Shown piece by piece: positions 17,023 through 25,726 of a stretch of DNA of 64,000 nt. Where the stretch lies: the NCBI RefSeq assembly GCF_000732725.1, contig NZ_JPNB01000001.1, forward strand, positions 992,001 through 1,056,000. Reading direction: 5' to 3'. This DNA is from Kineothrix alysoides (GTDB taxonomy: Bacteria; Bacillota; Clostridia; Lachnospirales; Lachnospiraceae). Each line of letters opens with the position of its first letter. The stretch's first letter is position 1. The position numbers were made by a program, and so were the translations under genes. Below the pieces are notes generated by a model. The model searched no databases. It saw nothing but the letters and a program-made list of their open reading frames with translations, and was not told where the DNA came from.

Positions 17023-17074
17023 AAAAAGGGGCATGTTGCAAAATTACTCAATTGTTTTGCAACAGCCCCTTTTT
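17023..17074. terminator. Long palindrome made of two IS-type ends; bidirectional terminator
   Basis: AAAAAGGGGC-A-TGTTGCAAAA faces its complement TTTTGCAACAGCCCCTTTTT across an 11-base loop. The arms match the inverted end at 13256-13270. With A and T tails it should terminate both the CarD-like gene and the minus-strand chemotaxis gene, whose stop is 50 bp away. Confidence 0.75.
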
Positions 17075-17123
17075 AAATTAGTAAATTTCTAACTGGAAAC
17101 ATTTCTGATTTTTAATATACCTG

Positions 17124-19229
17124 TTAATCGAGGGTAAAATTATTTACCATTTCTTTCAGCTTGTCCGATTGTGCCAGCGTTGTTTCCACCATATGATAAG
17201 TGTCTGCCGTAAGAGCTGCTGTCTGCGCGTTATTGGTAGCGACTACGCTGACGCCCTGGGTGGTTTCGTTGATAGCGATATTGATCTGATGAATGGAATC
17301 GGCTATCTTTATCATCATATTATTCAAATCATCGATGGACAAATCGATATCTGACATCGTTCGGTTAATAAATCCGGCATCCTGTGAATACTGTTCACTG
17401 ACGGTAACGAAGCTTTGATAGTCCGCAAGTACCGTCCGGTTCAGGAAATCCAAGGTTGCCGTCAAGCTGGAAGTCATCTTGTCGATTGCAGTATTGACTT
17501 CGGCCACTATAGCTGTGATGTTGGTAACTGTCTTGGAGGACTGGTCCGCGAGTTTCCCGATTTCACTGGCTACAACAGAGAAGCCTCTGCCTGCTTCGCC
17601 TGCCCTTGCTGCTTCAATGGAAGCATTTAAAGAGAGGAGACTGGTCTGACTGGAAATTTCCATGATTGTTTTAGTCATTTCGTTGATTTTTGAAACGGAT
17701 TTGGAACTGTCGATGGCGGACTGTGTATCCGCTTTTACCGTTTCATACATTGCCTTTGTTTTTTCGGTGGCTGCGAGAGTACTTTCGCGAAGGGCGATAG
17801 CACGTTTCATGATCTCATCCGAAAAACCTACTCCCTGCGTCGCCTTTTCATTGATGGAAGCGGTATTCCCGCCCATTGCCTGAATCTGCCTGCTGATGGA
17901 TTCCGTATTCTCCGCAGTGGATTCCATGCTGGAAGAAAGCTGTTCCGCTGCGCTGGAGGTAGTGCTGGCGTTATCGTTCATCGTATTTGCTATATCTAAC
18001 AGCCTCGATGAATTCGTATTGATTATGTCTGAAGTGGAAGAAATATCGTGCATCATGCTGCTGAAAGCCTGGCGCATCTTAGATACGGCGCGTCCCATAG
18101 AGCCCGTCTCATCCTTCTTTTTCAAAAGATAATGATAGGAGTCGTCCTGAGAAATATCGAGGTCTGCCGTCTTGCGGACGATCTTGGTGATGACCTTGAT
18201 GGGAGTCGTAATCGTAGTGGCAAATATGTATCCCAGCACCGACATGATGATAACGATGATAATGCTGATATTTACCGAGCTTTGACGCATCTCATCGATA
18301 GGAGCGAGCACAGAGTCCTGATGAACGGCAATACAAAGAATCCAGTGATTGAGATTGGAAATGTTGTAAGCGATATACTGCCCCGTAGAGTTGTCGGTTA
18401 CTACCTTGGCCTCGGGAATCGTTCCTTTTCCTATGTCGGCTACAAGCTGGCTGATCAAAGGCGTATCCGCACGCTTGCCGATAAGCTCCTTGTCAGGATG
18501 GTAAATATAAGTCCCGTTGGTATCCAGCAGATAAGCGTAGCTTGTATCGGAATTGAACACTCTGATATCGGATAGGGTATCCGAGAGAAGAGATGCTTTC
18601 ACAGTGGTAAACATCACTCCGGATTGAGTATCCTCGTCGATATGGCTGGCTTGGGGCACTCCGATGGAAATAAGAGGTTCTCCCGTAGCGTCATCTAAGA
18701 AGACGTTGCTTTGCGCAGGTTTACGATTTTCCATTATGTAATTGATAAATACCTCGCCTGAATAATCGGTGCCTTCCTTATCAGTATCGGTGCTCCCCAA
18801 GAGAGACAAGGTCTCCGCATCTACGAAATTGATGCTTTCATGAGTTGGATTCTGGGTCATGTACTTGTTCAAAGCGGCATGGACTTCTTTGTAATACCTT
18901 TTGCCGTGATTGGTGTTGTACACATAGAAATTTTCCGAACCGTTCAGGTAAGTGAGCGTAGAATTATATTTTTCGATGGACTGCTCGATATAATTATTCT
19001 GTGCTTCTACGATTTCCAGCAAGGTAGCTTCCGTGTAGCTCGTTAAAGTATCCTTTGAAAGGTTACTGAGATAATTGTAGTTAACCGAAACGGATAAAAG
19101 GATAAAAATAACGAGAACAAAAGTTATTTTTGTTCTGATGGAGAGAAAAAAATCTTGTTTTCTTTTTTTGCCTTCCGGCGGTTTTGGTTGGACATTCCTT
19201 TCTTTTTTTGCTTTCGTATTAAGTTTCAT
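17124..19229 (-). CDS. Methyl-accepting chemotaxis protein with extracellular Cache domain
   Basis: This is a transmembrane chemoreceptor that signals to CheA/CheW. The order is a basic cytoplasmic tail of ~30 residues, TM1 (about 33-50), an extracellular Cache sensor of about 265 residues ([33 protein letters not shown]), TM2 (about 316-338), a HAMP linker, and a signalling domain ending at residue 701. The hairpin tip reads [20 protein letters not shown] followed by [15 protein letters not shown]. The start at 19229 was chosen over an upstream in-frame ATG (19319) because AGGGGGTA lies 9 bp before it and the longer N-terminus looks non-coding. The ligand is unknown. Confidence 0.95.
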   Translation of the reverse strand: MKLNTKAKKERNVQPKPPEGKKRKQDFFLSIRTKITFVLVIFILLSVSVNYNYLSNLSKDTLTSYTEATLLEIVEAQNNYIEQSIEKYNSTLTYLNGSENFYVYNTNHGKRYYKEVHAALNKYMTQNPTHESINFVDAETLSLLGSTDTDKEGTDYSGEVFINYIMENRKPAQSNVFLDDATGEPLISIGVPQASHIDEDTQSGVMFTTVKASLLSDTLSDIRVFNSDTSYAYLLDTNGTYIYHPDKELIGKRADTPLISQLVADIGKGTIPEAKVVTDNSTGQYIAYNISNLNHWILCIAVHQDSVLAPIDEMRQSSVNISIIIVIIMSVLGYIFATTITTPIKVITKIVRKTADLDISQDDSYHYLLKKKDETGSMGRAVSKMRQAFSSMMHDISSTSDIINTNSSRLLDIANTMNDNASTTSSAAEQLSSSMESTAENTESISRQIQAMGGNTASINEKATQGVGFSDEIMKRAIALRESTLAATEKTKAMYETVKADTQSAIDSSKSVSKINEMTKTIMEISSQTSLLSLNASIEAARAGEAGRGFSVVASEIGKLADQSSKTVTNITAIVAEVNTAIDKMTSSLTATLDFLNRTVLADYQSFVTVSEQYSQDAGFINRTMSDIDLSIDDLNNMMIKIADSIHQINIAINETTQGVSVVATNNAQTAALTADTYHMVETTLAQSDKLKEMVNNFTLD

Positions 19230-19377
19230 TTTTGTAGTACCCCCTGTTCTTAAAGCATGATCAAGTTGTTCTACACCTATTATTATGATAATTGTAGCAT
19301 TCTTTGTCGGAAAATACAATTAGCCTAAGCAAAATGAGCAAGTTGTACATGAAAACTAAAAAATAGTGGTAAAGTTG

Positions 19378-19491
19378 AACAAAAGTGTGCTTCGTGCACT
19401 CTCGCGGCCCAATATTTTGACAGCACAGCTTTTGTTCCGCGCTCAGCTGCGCATCTATCTTTCTTTAATAGAAGGTTTTCCTATTAAAGAA
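19378..19491 (-). repeat. Repeat B, single copy downstream of aroA
   Basis: Read on the minus strand it starts with the hairpin TTCTTTAATAG/CTATTAAAGAA (arms at 19481-19491 and 19461-19471), then GATGCGCAGCTGAGCGCGG, AACAAAAGCTGTGC, and ends in GCACGAAGCACACTTTTGTT. It begins 19 bp after the aroA stop and has the same orientation as aroA. Confidence 0.85.
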
Positions 19492-19509
19492 CAAAGCCAT
19501 GGCGATTCT

Positions 19510-20784
19510 TTATCCATATAGATTCCGTAAATCTGAGTAAAAGGACGGGTAACTGATGGATACTATGTCGCTGTTTAGGATCTCAGTTTCTCCTTCGGCA
19601 ACGAGCGAAGCAATGGCAAAACTCATTGCAATGCGGTGATCTGCATGAGGGTCAATGATACTGCCCGTCAAGGGACGGCCTCCCTCGATGATCATACCGT
19701 CCTCGGTGCCTGTTATGCAGCAGCCCATGGAAGAGAGATATTCTACCATGACATCAATACGATTGGACTCTTTTACCTTGAGCTCGGCGGCGTCCTTTAT
19801 CACGGTGGTACCTTGAGCGGCAGCAGCCATGACGGCGATAACGGGAAGCTCGTCGATTAATGTGGGAATAATATCCCCCTCAATGGTGATGCCATGCAGC
19901 CTGCTGTAGGTAACGTGAAGGTCAGCAGTGGGCTCGCCTACGTGGTTGACATTCAGAAGCTCGATATTTCCGCCCATAGCTTTCGCCACCTTCAGGATAC
20001 CGTCACGGGTTGGATTAATGCCCACATTTTTAATGAGAATATCGGAGCCGGGAACGACAAGGCCGGCAGCGATGAAATAAGCGGCGGAGGAAATGTCGCC
20101 GGGAACGTTGATTTTTGCACCCTTTAAAGAAGGGCGGGGTTCGATGAAGGCGGTAGTGCCCTTCGTCCATACCTTTGCACCGAAGGTGCCCAGCATGATT
20201 TCCGAATGATTCCGGCTGATCACAGGTTCCGTCACTTCGGTGACTGTATCGGCGTAAAGTCCGGCCAGAAGGATCGCGGATTTTACCTGCGCAGAGGCCA
20301 CTTTAGAACGGTAGTGGATACCGTGCAGCTTTTTGCCTGTAATCCGAAGGGGGGCGCAGTCGTTGCCGTTTAAGCTCACGATATCCGCTCCCATCATGGT
20401 CAAGGGTTCCATGATTCGTCTCATCGGACGGCTTTTTATGGAATCGTCTCCGGTCAGCACGCTTTCGAATGGCTGTGCGGCGAGAATGCCGGAGATAAGG
20501 CGGGTAGTAGTGCCGCTGTTACCTGCATCCAGGATAGAAGAGGGGGCAGACAGCCCATCCAGCCCCTTTCCGTGTATTGTAATTTTCTCAGGTCCGTTTT
20601 TAATTTCGATGCCGAGGCGGCGGAAGCAGTCAATGGTGGAAAGGCAATCCGCCCCTTGCAGGAAGTTGGTGACTTCCGTGGTACCCAGAGCGAGAGAACC
20701 GAACATAACCGCTCTATGGGAAATGGACTTATCGCCGGGTACAGAAAGCTCTCCTTTTAGTTCCTTTGTCTTATGAAATTTCAT
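19510..20784 (-). CDS. aroA: 3-phosphoshikimate 1-carboxyvinyltransferase (EPSP synthase)
   Basis: AroA joins shikimate-3-phosphate and PEP in the cytosol, the sixth step of the shikimate pathway. It is a two-domain inside-out alpha/beta protein. Conserved sites are GDKSISHRAVMFGSLALG (about residue 17), GNSGTTTRLISG (about 88), SRPMRRIMEPL, the DELP near 315, KESNRIDVM, and DPHADHRIAMSFA. The GDKSISHR and LDAGNSGT patterns are intact. 424 residues is normal. It is last in the minus-strand operon aroF-tyrA-aroA, 14 bp after tyrA. Confidence 0.97.
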   Translation of the reverse strand: MKFHKTKELKGELSVPGDKSISHRAVMFGSLALGTTEVTNFLQGADCLSTIDCFRRLGIEIKNGPEKITIHGKGLDGLSAPSSILDAGNSGTTTRLISGILAAQPFESVLTGDDSIKSRPMRRIMEPLTMMGADIVSLNGNDCAPLRITGKKLHGIHYRSKVASAQVKSAILLAGLYADTVTEVTEPVISRNHSEIMLGTFGAKVWTKGTTAFIEPRPSLKGAKINVPGDISSAAYFIAAGLVVPGSDILIKNVGINPTRDGILKVAKAMGGNIELLNVNHVGEPTADLHVTYSRLHGITIEGDIIPTLIDELPVIAVMAAAAQGTTVIKDAAELKVKESNRIDVMVEYLSSMGCCITGTEDGMIIEGGRPLTGSIIDPHADHRIAMSFAIASLVAEGETEILNSDIVSISYPSFYSDLRNLYG

Positions 20785-20798
20785 GGATGGAATCCTCC

Positions 20799-21899
20799 TT
20801 ACTTTTTTTCATAGATAACATAACCGCGGCTTTTTAATATTTCGCGGGCGGTTTGAATGGCAGCTTCTTCGTAGAATTCAATACGAAGGGCTCCCTCTTC
20901 CAGCTCTCTGTTATGCACGATGCCAATATTCTTGATGCTGATATTATTGAGAGCGAGCATGGTGGCGATGGAAGCCAAAGCGCCTGCTTCATCGGCGATA
21001 TCTATGGTGAGGGAATAGGATTTCTTAATGGGACCGCTGGAAGTCTCAATGAAGGAATCACGGTATATACGGGCCTCGTCGAAGAAGCGGTAAAGAAACT
21101 GTGCATCCTTTTTGTAAAGCTGTTCTTTGATCCGTATGAGGGCCTCTACATAATCTTCCAGTAAAGATGCGATATTTCCCGTGTTGGTCAGGCAGATTTG
21201 CTGCCACATATCGGGAGAGGACGAAGCGATTCTTGTGATGTCCTTGAAGCCCCCTGCAGCTATCATTTTCATGATTCCATCTTTTGAGTCAGAATCTTTG
21301 ACAAGATTTACCAACGAGGAAGCGATGATATGAGGAAGGTGGCTGACAGCCGCCGTTACGTAATCGTGCTGTTCGTCGTTTAGAACGAGGGGAATGGCCC
21401 CCATCGCAGTGACGAGCTGCCTGAAATCCTCTACTCTTTTCTCAGAAACGCAAGGGGGGGGAGTAAGGATATAGTAAGCGTTCTCCAAGAGGATGGCTTT
21501 GGAATTGATATAGCCAAAGCGCTCACTTCCAGCCATGGGATGCCCGCCGATAAACTGGCCGGAAAGTCCGGCTTCCTCGATATGGCGATGAATATCTCCC
21601 TTTACGCTGCCCACATCTGTAAGAGTGCAGGAGGGTGTAAGGAATTGTTTTAAGACTTTTAGGTTCTCATCGTTTTTGGAAACCGGCGCACATAAAAAGA
21701 TATAGTCACAGGCTGAAAAAGAGGCATCGATAGAGGATGAGATGCGGTCCGCGATTCCTTCCTCCATTGCAAGAGCCAGAGTACTGCCGTTTATATCATA
21801 TGCGATTATAGAGATCTCAGGGCATGCTGCTTTCAGCGCTTTGGCGATGGAACCGCCGATAAGCCCCAGACCGATAAAACCCAAGGTCAGTTGTTTCAT
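20799..21899 (-). CDS. tyrA: Prephenate dehydrogenase with C-terminal ACT domain
   Basis: TyrA oxidatively decarboxylates prephenate to 4-hydroxyphenylpyruvate for tyrosine synthesis. A Rossmann NAD site opens the protein (GFIGLGLIGGSIAKAL, about residues 8-23). The prephenate-binding helical domain has GGHPMAGSERFG and the catalytic-region His in VSHLPHIIASSL. Residues about 295-366 look like an ACT domain (LTIDIADEAGALASIATML), which usually mediates feedback by tyrosine. 366 residues fits the dehydrogenase-ACT form of Firmicutes. The start overlaps the aroF stop by 4 bp (ATGA), showing translational coupling. Confidence 0.95.
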   Translation of the reverse strand: MKQLTLGFIGLGLIGGSIAKALKAACPEISIIAYDINGSTLALAMEEGIADRISSSIDASFSACDYIFLCAPVSKNDENLKVLKQFLTPSCTLTDVGSVKGDIHRHIEEAGLSGQFIGGHPMAGSERFGYINSKAILLENAYYILTPPPCVSEKRVEDFRQLVTAMGAIPLVLNDEQHDYVTAAVSHLPHIIASSLVNLVKDSDSKDGIMKMIAAGGFKDITRIASSSPDMWQQICLTNTGNIASLLEDYVEALIRIKEQLYKKDAQFLYRFFDEARIYRDSFIETSSGPIKKSYSLTIDIADEAGALASIATMLALNNISIKNIGIVHNRELEEGALRIEFYEEAAIQTAREILKSRGYVIYEKK

Positions 21900-22924
21900 A
21901 GAATTATCCCCGTAAATTCCCGTCCCACTAAATCACAGAGCGGTTTGAGCTCCTTTGTCAGCTTGTCGAACTTTTCGAAGGTCAGGGACTGCGGACCGTC
22001 CGAAAGCGCGCAGGCAGGGTTGTCATGTACCTCTATCATCAGCCCGTCCGCGCCGCAGGCAACCGCCGCTTTTGCCATGGGCGGCACATATTTGTAAGCG
22101 CCCGTGGAATGGGAGGGATCTGCGATAACCGGAAGGTGAGTTCTTTCTTTTAAAACGGGGACAGCGCTTAAGTCCAAGGTGTTCCTCGTGGCAGTTTCAA
22201 AGGTGCGGATACCTCTTTCGCATAGTACCACGTTTGGATTACCCTCGGCGATAATATATTCGGCAGCGTTCAACCATTCATCGATGGTAGCGCACAGTCC
22301 TCTTTTAAGTAAGACGGGAAGACCGGAACGCCCTGCCTCCTTAAGCAGGATAAAATTCTGCATATTTCTTGCGCCAATCTGAATCATATCTACGTATTTA
22401 ACGGCAGCTTCTATCGCTTCGTTGCTCACCACTTCGCAGATAGTGGAGAGGCCGGTTTCTTTCTTAGCCGTCTGCATATAACGAAGACCCTCTTCCTCCA
22501 GCCCTTGGAAGGAATAGGGAGAGGTTCTTGGTTTGTAGGCGCCTCCGCGCAGAATCGTAGCGCCGGACTTTTTCACCGCCCGGGCGATACACATAAGCTG
22601 TTCCTCTGTTTCCACGGCGCAGGGACCTGCCATAATGGTCATGTTGTCCGGGCCGATCAGAGTATTTCCAACCTTTACGACGGAGGGATCGGGATGGAAC
22701 TTCCTGTTAGCCAGCTTGTAGCTTTCCGTAACCGGCACGATGCGGTCCACATCTTTGAAGCTGATTAGGTTTTCCGTAGGAAGTTTCGTCTTATCGCCGA
22801 CAATACCGATGATGGTAACCTCCTCTCCTTTTGAGAGATGAGTTTGCAAGCCATTATTTTCGATATAAGAAACGACCGACTCGATACTTTTTAGCGCGGC
22901 ATTCGGTTTCATTACAATAATCAT
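21896..22924 (-). CDS. aroF: 3-deoxy-7-phosphoheptulonate synthase, type I-beta
   Basis: This enzyme condenses PEP and erythrose-4-phosphate, the entry step of the shikimate pathway. It is the beta type related to KDO8P synthase. Residues 1-~75 form the ferredoxin-like regulatory domain (MIIVMKPNAALKSIESVV) seen in Thermotoga-type enzymes, where it mediates feedback inhibition. The barrel has MAGPCAVE, GATILRGGAYKPRTSPYSFQ, LCERGIRTFE and ADPSHSTG. The start at 22924 was chosen because AGAGGAAA precedes it and the barrel plus regulatory domain begin there; the longer frame to 23041 runs through the promoter. Gene symbol follows common use; aroG or aroH would also be used. Confidence 0.95.
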   Translation of the reverse strand: MIIVMKPNAALKSIESVVSYIENNGLQTHLSKGEEVTIIGIVGDKTKLPTENLISFKDVDRIVPVTESYKLANRKFHPDPSVVKVGNTLIGPDNMTIMAGPCAVETEEQLMCIARAVKKSGATILRGGAYKPRTSPYSFQGLEEEGLRYMQTAKKETGLSTICEVVSNEAIEAAVKYVDMIQIGARNMQNFILLKEAGRSGLPVLLKRGLCATIDEWLNAAEYIIAEGNPNVVLCERGIRTFETATRNTLDLSAVPVLKERTHLPVIADPSHSTGAYKYVPPMAKAAVACGADGLMIEVHDNPACALSDGPQSLTFEKFDKLTKELKPLCDLVGREFTGIIL

Positions 22925-23031
22925 ATTTTTTTCCTCTTTCTTTTTTATTTTTATATTAATATCTGTGTGACTTTTGCATATACTTTTACTGTGTGTTTCC
23001 CATGTGGATACATACGGCAATTCACATTGAT

Positions 23032-23060
23032 AATATAACACTTCAACGTATGAAAGTCAA
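23032..23060 (-). promoter_or_regulatory. Promoter of the aroF-tyrA-aroA operon
   Basis: On the minus strand TTGACT (complement of 23055-23060) and TATATT (complement of 23032-23037) are 17 bp apart, giving a leader of about 100 nt before aroF. No T-box or other riboswitch was seen in that leader. Confidence 0.75.
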
Positions 23061-23258
23061 CGCGGCGGCCTGAGATATTGAGGTGTAATTTTGCTGCGTT
23101 TTGGAATAAAACAAAAAACATGTGCAGAATGTTTAAATTGACTTGTAAAATTTATGAGCTTTTAGTAAAATATACACATGGGAGTAAAAGGGCAATGTAT
23201 GACTCAAATTACGGCCTAGAAAAAATGCCCAAAAACTGCGAAAATTGGAGGAATTTAT

Positions 23259-25346
23259 ATGAATGTTTACACAACTGACAAGATTAGAAACGTAGTATTG
23301 CTCGGACACGGGGGAAGCGGCAAGACAAGTCTGGTTGAATCGATGGCATATTTATCTGGTATTACCTCGAGAATGGGCAAGGTAACCGATGGCAATACAG
23401 TAAGCGATTTCGGAAAAGAAGAGCAGAAAAGACAAATATCTATTTCCTCTTCGGTAGTTCCTATCGAATGGGAAGGGATTAAGATAAATATATTAGATAC
23501 GCCGGGATTTTTTGATTTTGTAGGAGAAGTGGAGGAAGCAGTCAGCGCGGCAGATGCAGCCATTATCGTAGTATCGGGCAAGGCCGGAGTGGAAGTCGGA
23601 GCGGAAAAAGCATGGGAGCTGTGCGATAAATATAAGCTGCCCCGTTTTATTTTCGTAACGGATATGGATGTGGACAATGCCTCCTTCCGTCAGGTCGTAG
23701 AGGATATGACGAATACATATGGCAAGAAGATGGCGCCTTTTCATCTGCCCATTCGTGAAAATGAGAAATTCGTAGGTTATGTCAACGTTATTACTGAGAC
23801 CGGTTACCGCTGGCAGGGGAAGGACGTTGTGGAATGCGAGGTACCGGAATACAGCAAGGCGAATCTCCAGCTTTACAGAGATACGTTGTTAGAAGCGGTG
23901 GCGGAGACCAGCGAAGAGTTCATGGAGAGATATTTCGGCGGAGATACCTTTTCGGAGGCGGAAATAAGGGCGGCCCTTCGTACGAATGTCATTGACGGAA
24001 CAATTGTTCCCATGACCATGGGTTCCAGCATTTTATGTCAGGGAATCTACACGCTGCTGGACGACATCGTGAAATATATGCCCAGCCCGGAGAATAAGGA
24101 AATTGCCGGAATTAATTTGAAGACTAACGAGATTTTCCAAGCGAACTATGATTTCTCGAAAGCGAAATCCGCATATATTTTTAAGACCATCGTGGACCCG
24201 TTTATCGGGAAGTATTCCCTGGTGAAGATATGCTCGGGCGTATTTAAGACCGATGATCTCATATACAACTGCGATAAGGACGTAGAGGAGAAGGTGGGCA
24301 AGCTCTATGTTCTTCAGGGAAGTAAACCTTTAGAGGTAAACGAGCTCCATGCAGGGGATATCGGTGCAATAGCCAAGCTCACTGCAGCCAGAACAGGAAA
24401 TACGCTCTCCACCAAGGCAACCACTATCAAATATGGAAAAGCGGAGATTTCCGTTCCTTACACATATATGAGATATCATGCGAAAAATAAAGGTGATATC
24501 GATAAGATTTCCCAGTCTTTGCAGAAGATGATGCATGAGGATCAGACGCTTAAGGTAATGAACGACGCGGAGAACAGACAGATGCTTCTCTACGGAATGG
24601 GAGACCTGCATCTTGAGGTAGTTATCAGCAGACTGCAGAACGAATACAAGGTAGAGATAGAGCTGACACAGCCTAAGGTAGCCTTCCGTGAGACAATAAA
24701 GAAGACCTCAGACGTAGAATATAAATATAAAAAGCAGTCCGGCGGACACGGTCAGTACGGCCATGTTAAAATGAGATTTGCTCCTTCCGGAGATTTACAG
24801 ACTCCTTATGAGTTCGCGCAGGAAGTTGTAGGCGGTGCTGTGCCGAAGAACTTTTTCCCTGCGGTAGAAAAGGGCTTACAGGAATCTGTCCTGAAAGGAC
24901 CGCTTGCGGCGTACCCGGTAGTAGGAGTGAAGGGCATTCTGTACGATGGCTCCTATCATCCGGTGGATTCTTCGGAAATGGCGTTTAAGATGGCTACCAT
25001 TCAGGCGTTCAAGAAGGGTTTTATGGAAGCAGGCCCTATTTTGTTAGAGCCTATCGCGTCCTTGAAAGTAACAGTTCCCGACGCTTATACCGGTGATGTT
25101 ATGGGCGATCTCAACAAGAGGCGGGGGCGTGTGCTCGGTATGAATCCGGTAGGAGGCAAGCAGGTAATCGAATCGGATATCCCTATGACGGGATTATTCG
25201 GATACTGTACGGACCTGCGTTCCATGACCGGAGGAAGAGGTACCTTCGCTTATGAATTCTCCAGATATGAGCAGGCACCCAGCGATGTGCAGGAGAAAGA
25301 GGTTGCAGCAAGAGCCGCCAAGGTAGCGGAAGGCAGCGAAGAATAA
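23259..25346 (+). CDS. EF-G-like translation GTPase (FusA2-type paralogue)
   Basis: This is a five-domain EF-G homologue of 695 residues. G1 is GHGGSGKT (residues 16-23) and G3 is DTPGF (80-84). The G4 motif, normally NKxD, reads TDMD at 134-137, so the Asn and Lys are both missing while the Asp is kept. Later domains are complete: ARTGNTLSTK in domain II, MGDLHLEVVISRL in III, SGGHGQYGHVKMRF in IV and DVMGDLNKRRGRVLGMNPVG in V. These features place it with the EF-G-like paralogues common in Clostridia, not with the main fusA of the str operon. Its exact cellular role is not known. GGAGGA is the ribosome site. Confidence 0.9.
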   Translation: MNVYTTDKIRNVVLLGHGGSGKTSLVESMAYLSGITSRMGKVTDGNTVSDFGKEEQKRQISISSSVVPIEWEGIKINILDTPGFFDFVGEVEEAVSAADAAIIVVSGKAGVEVGAEKAWELCDKYKLPRFIFVTDMDVDNASFRQVVEDMTNTYGKKMAPFHLPIRENEKFVGYVNVITETGYRWQGKDVVECEVPEYSKANLQLYRDTLLEAVAETSEEFMERYFGGDTFSEAEIRAALRTNVIDGTIVPMTMGSSILCQGIYTLLDDIVKYMPSPENKEIAGINLKTNEIFQANYDFSKAKSAYIFKTIVDPFIGKYSLVKICSGVFKTDDLIYNCDKDVEEKVGKLYVLQGSKPLEVNELHAGDIGAIAKLTAARTGNTLSTKATTIKYGKAEISVPYTYMRYHAKNKGDIDKISQSLQKMMHEDQTLKVMNDAENRQMLLYGMGDLHLEVVISRLQNEYKVEIELTQPKVAFRETIKKTSDVEYKYKKQSGGHGQYGHVKMRFAPSGDLQTPYEFAQEVVGGAVPKNFFPAVEKGLQESVLKGPLAAYPVVGVKGILYDGSYHPVDSSEMAFKMATIQAFKKGFMEAGPILLEPIASLKVTVPDAYTGDVMGDLNKRRGRVLGMNPVGGKQVIESDIPMTGLFGYCTDLRSMTGGRGTFAYEFSRYEQAPSDVQEKEVAARAAKVAEGSEE

Positions 25347-25370
25347 AGCATGAAAAAGGGTTGATAATAG

Positions 25371-25416
25371 AAAACGGGATGTCGTAATGCGCGAAGCATA
25401 CGGCATCCTGTTTTGC
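25371..25416 (+). terminator. Intrinsic terminator after the EF-G-like gene
   Basis: AAAACGGGATGTCGTAATGC and GCATACGGCATCCTGTTTT pair almost fully across a five-base loop, followed by a T-rich end. Confidence 0.85.
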
Positions 25417-25442
25417 ATCGGCTTAATGAAAGGTAATCTGCA

Positions 25443-25575
25443 GTTACTGTTAACACAGTAGCTTAACACTTGCTGTTAAACTGCGTAAGAATGTGATTCA
25501 AGAGATGATTTCTGCTTCGCGTAGCGAATCTGCATGCAGAAATCATGTGTTACTGCAAACGGAGTGAACAGTAAC
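25443..25575 (-). mobile_element. Repeat A copy 3: 133-bp MITE with exact 8-bp duplication
   Basis: Reverse orientation of copies 1 and 2. AATCTGCA flanks it directly on both sides (25435-25442 and 25576-25583). Both ends are GTTACTGTT-type inverted repeats. It lies between the EF-G terminator and the leuS promoter. Confidence 0.93.
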
Positions 25576-25613
25576 AATCTGCAACAGAATAAAAGAGAAA
25601 AGGGTTGCAAACC

Positions 25614-25642
25614 TTGACATAGTAAGGGAAAAAGTATAAAAT
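25614..25642 (+). promoter_or_regulatory. SigA promoter of leuS
   Basis: A perfect TTGACA (25614-25619) with TAAAAT (25637-25642), 17 bp apart, gives a leader of ~78 nt. That is too short for a T-box, and no T-box core is present. Confidence 0.75.
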
Positions 25643-25726
25643 TATCGGTGTTTTATAAAATAATGTACTTAAAATATGTTTTGCGCCTTCTGGCGTAAAA
25701 TTTTTAAAAAATGTGAGGAAGAGAAG

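Noticed and set aside
17124-19319. Longer start of the chemotaxis receptor at 19319
   Set aside because: The extra 30 residues are in a non-coding-looking stretch, whereas the ATG at 19229 has a good ribosome site.
25643-25726. T-box for leuS
   Set aside because: The leader is only about 78 nt and contains no T-box core or terminator.
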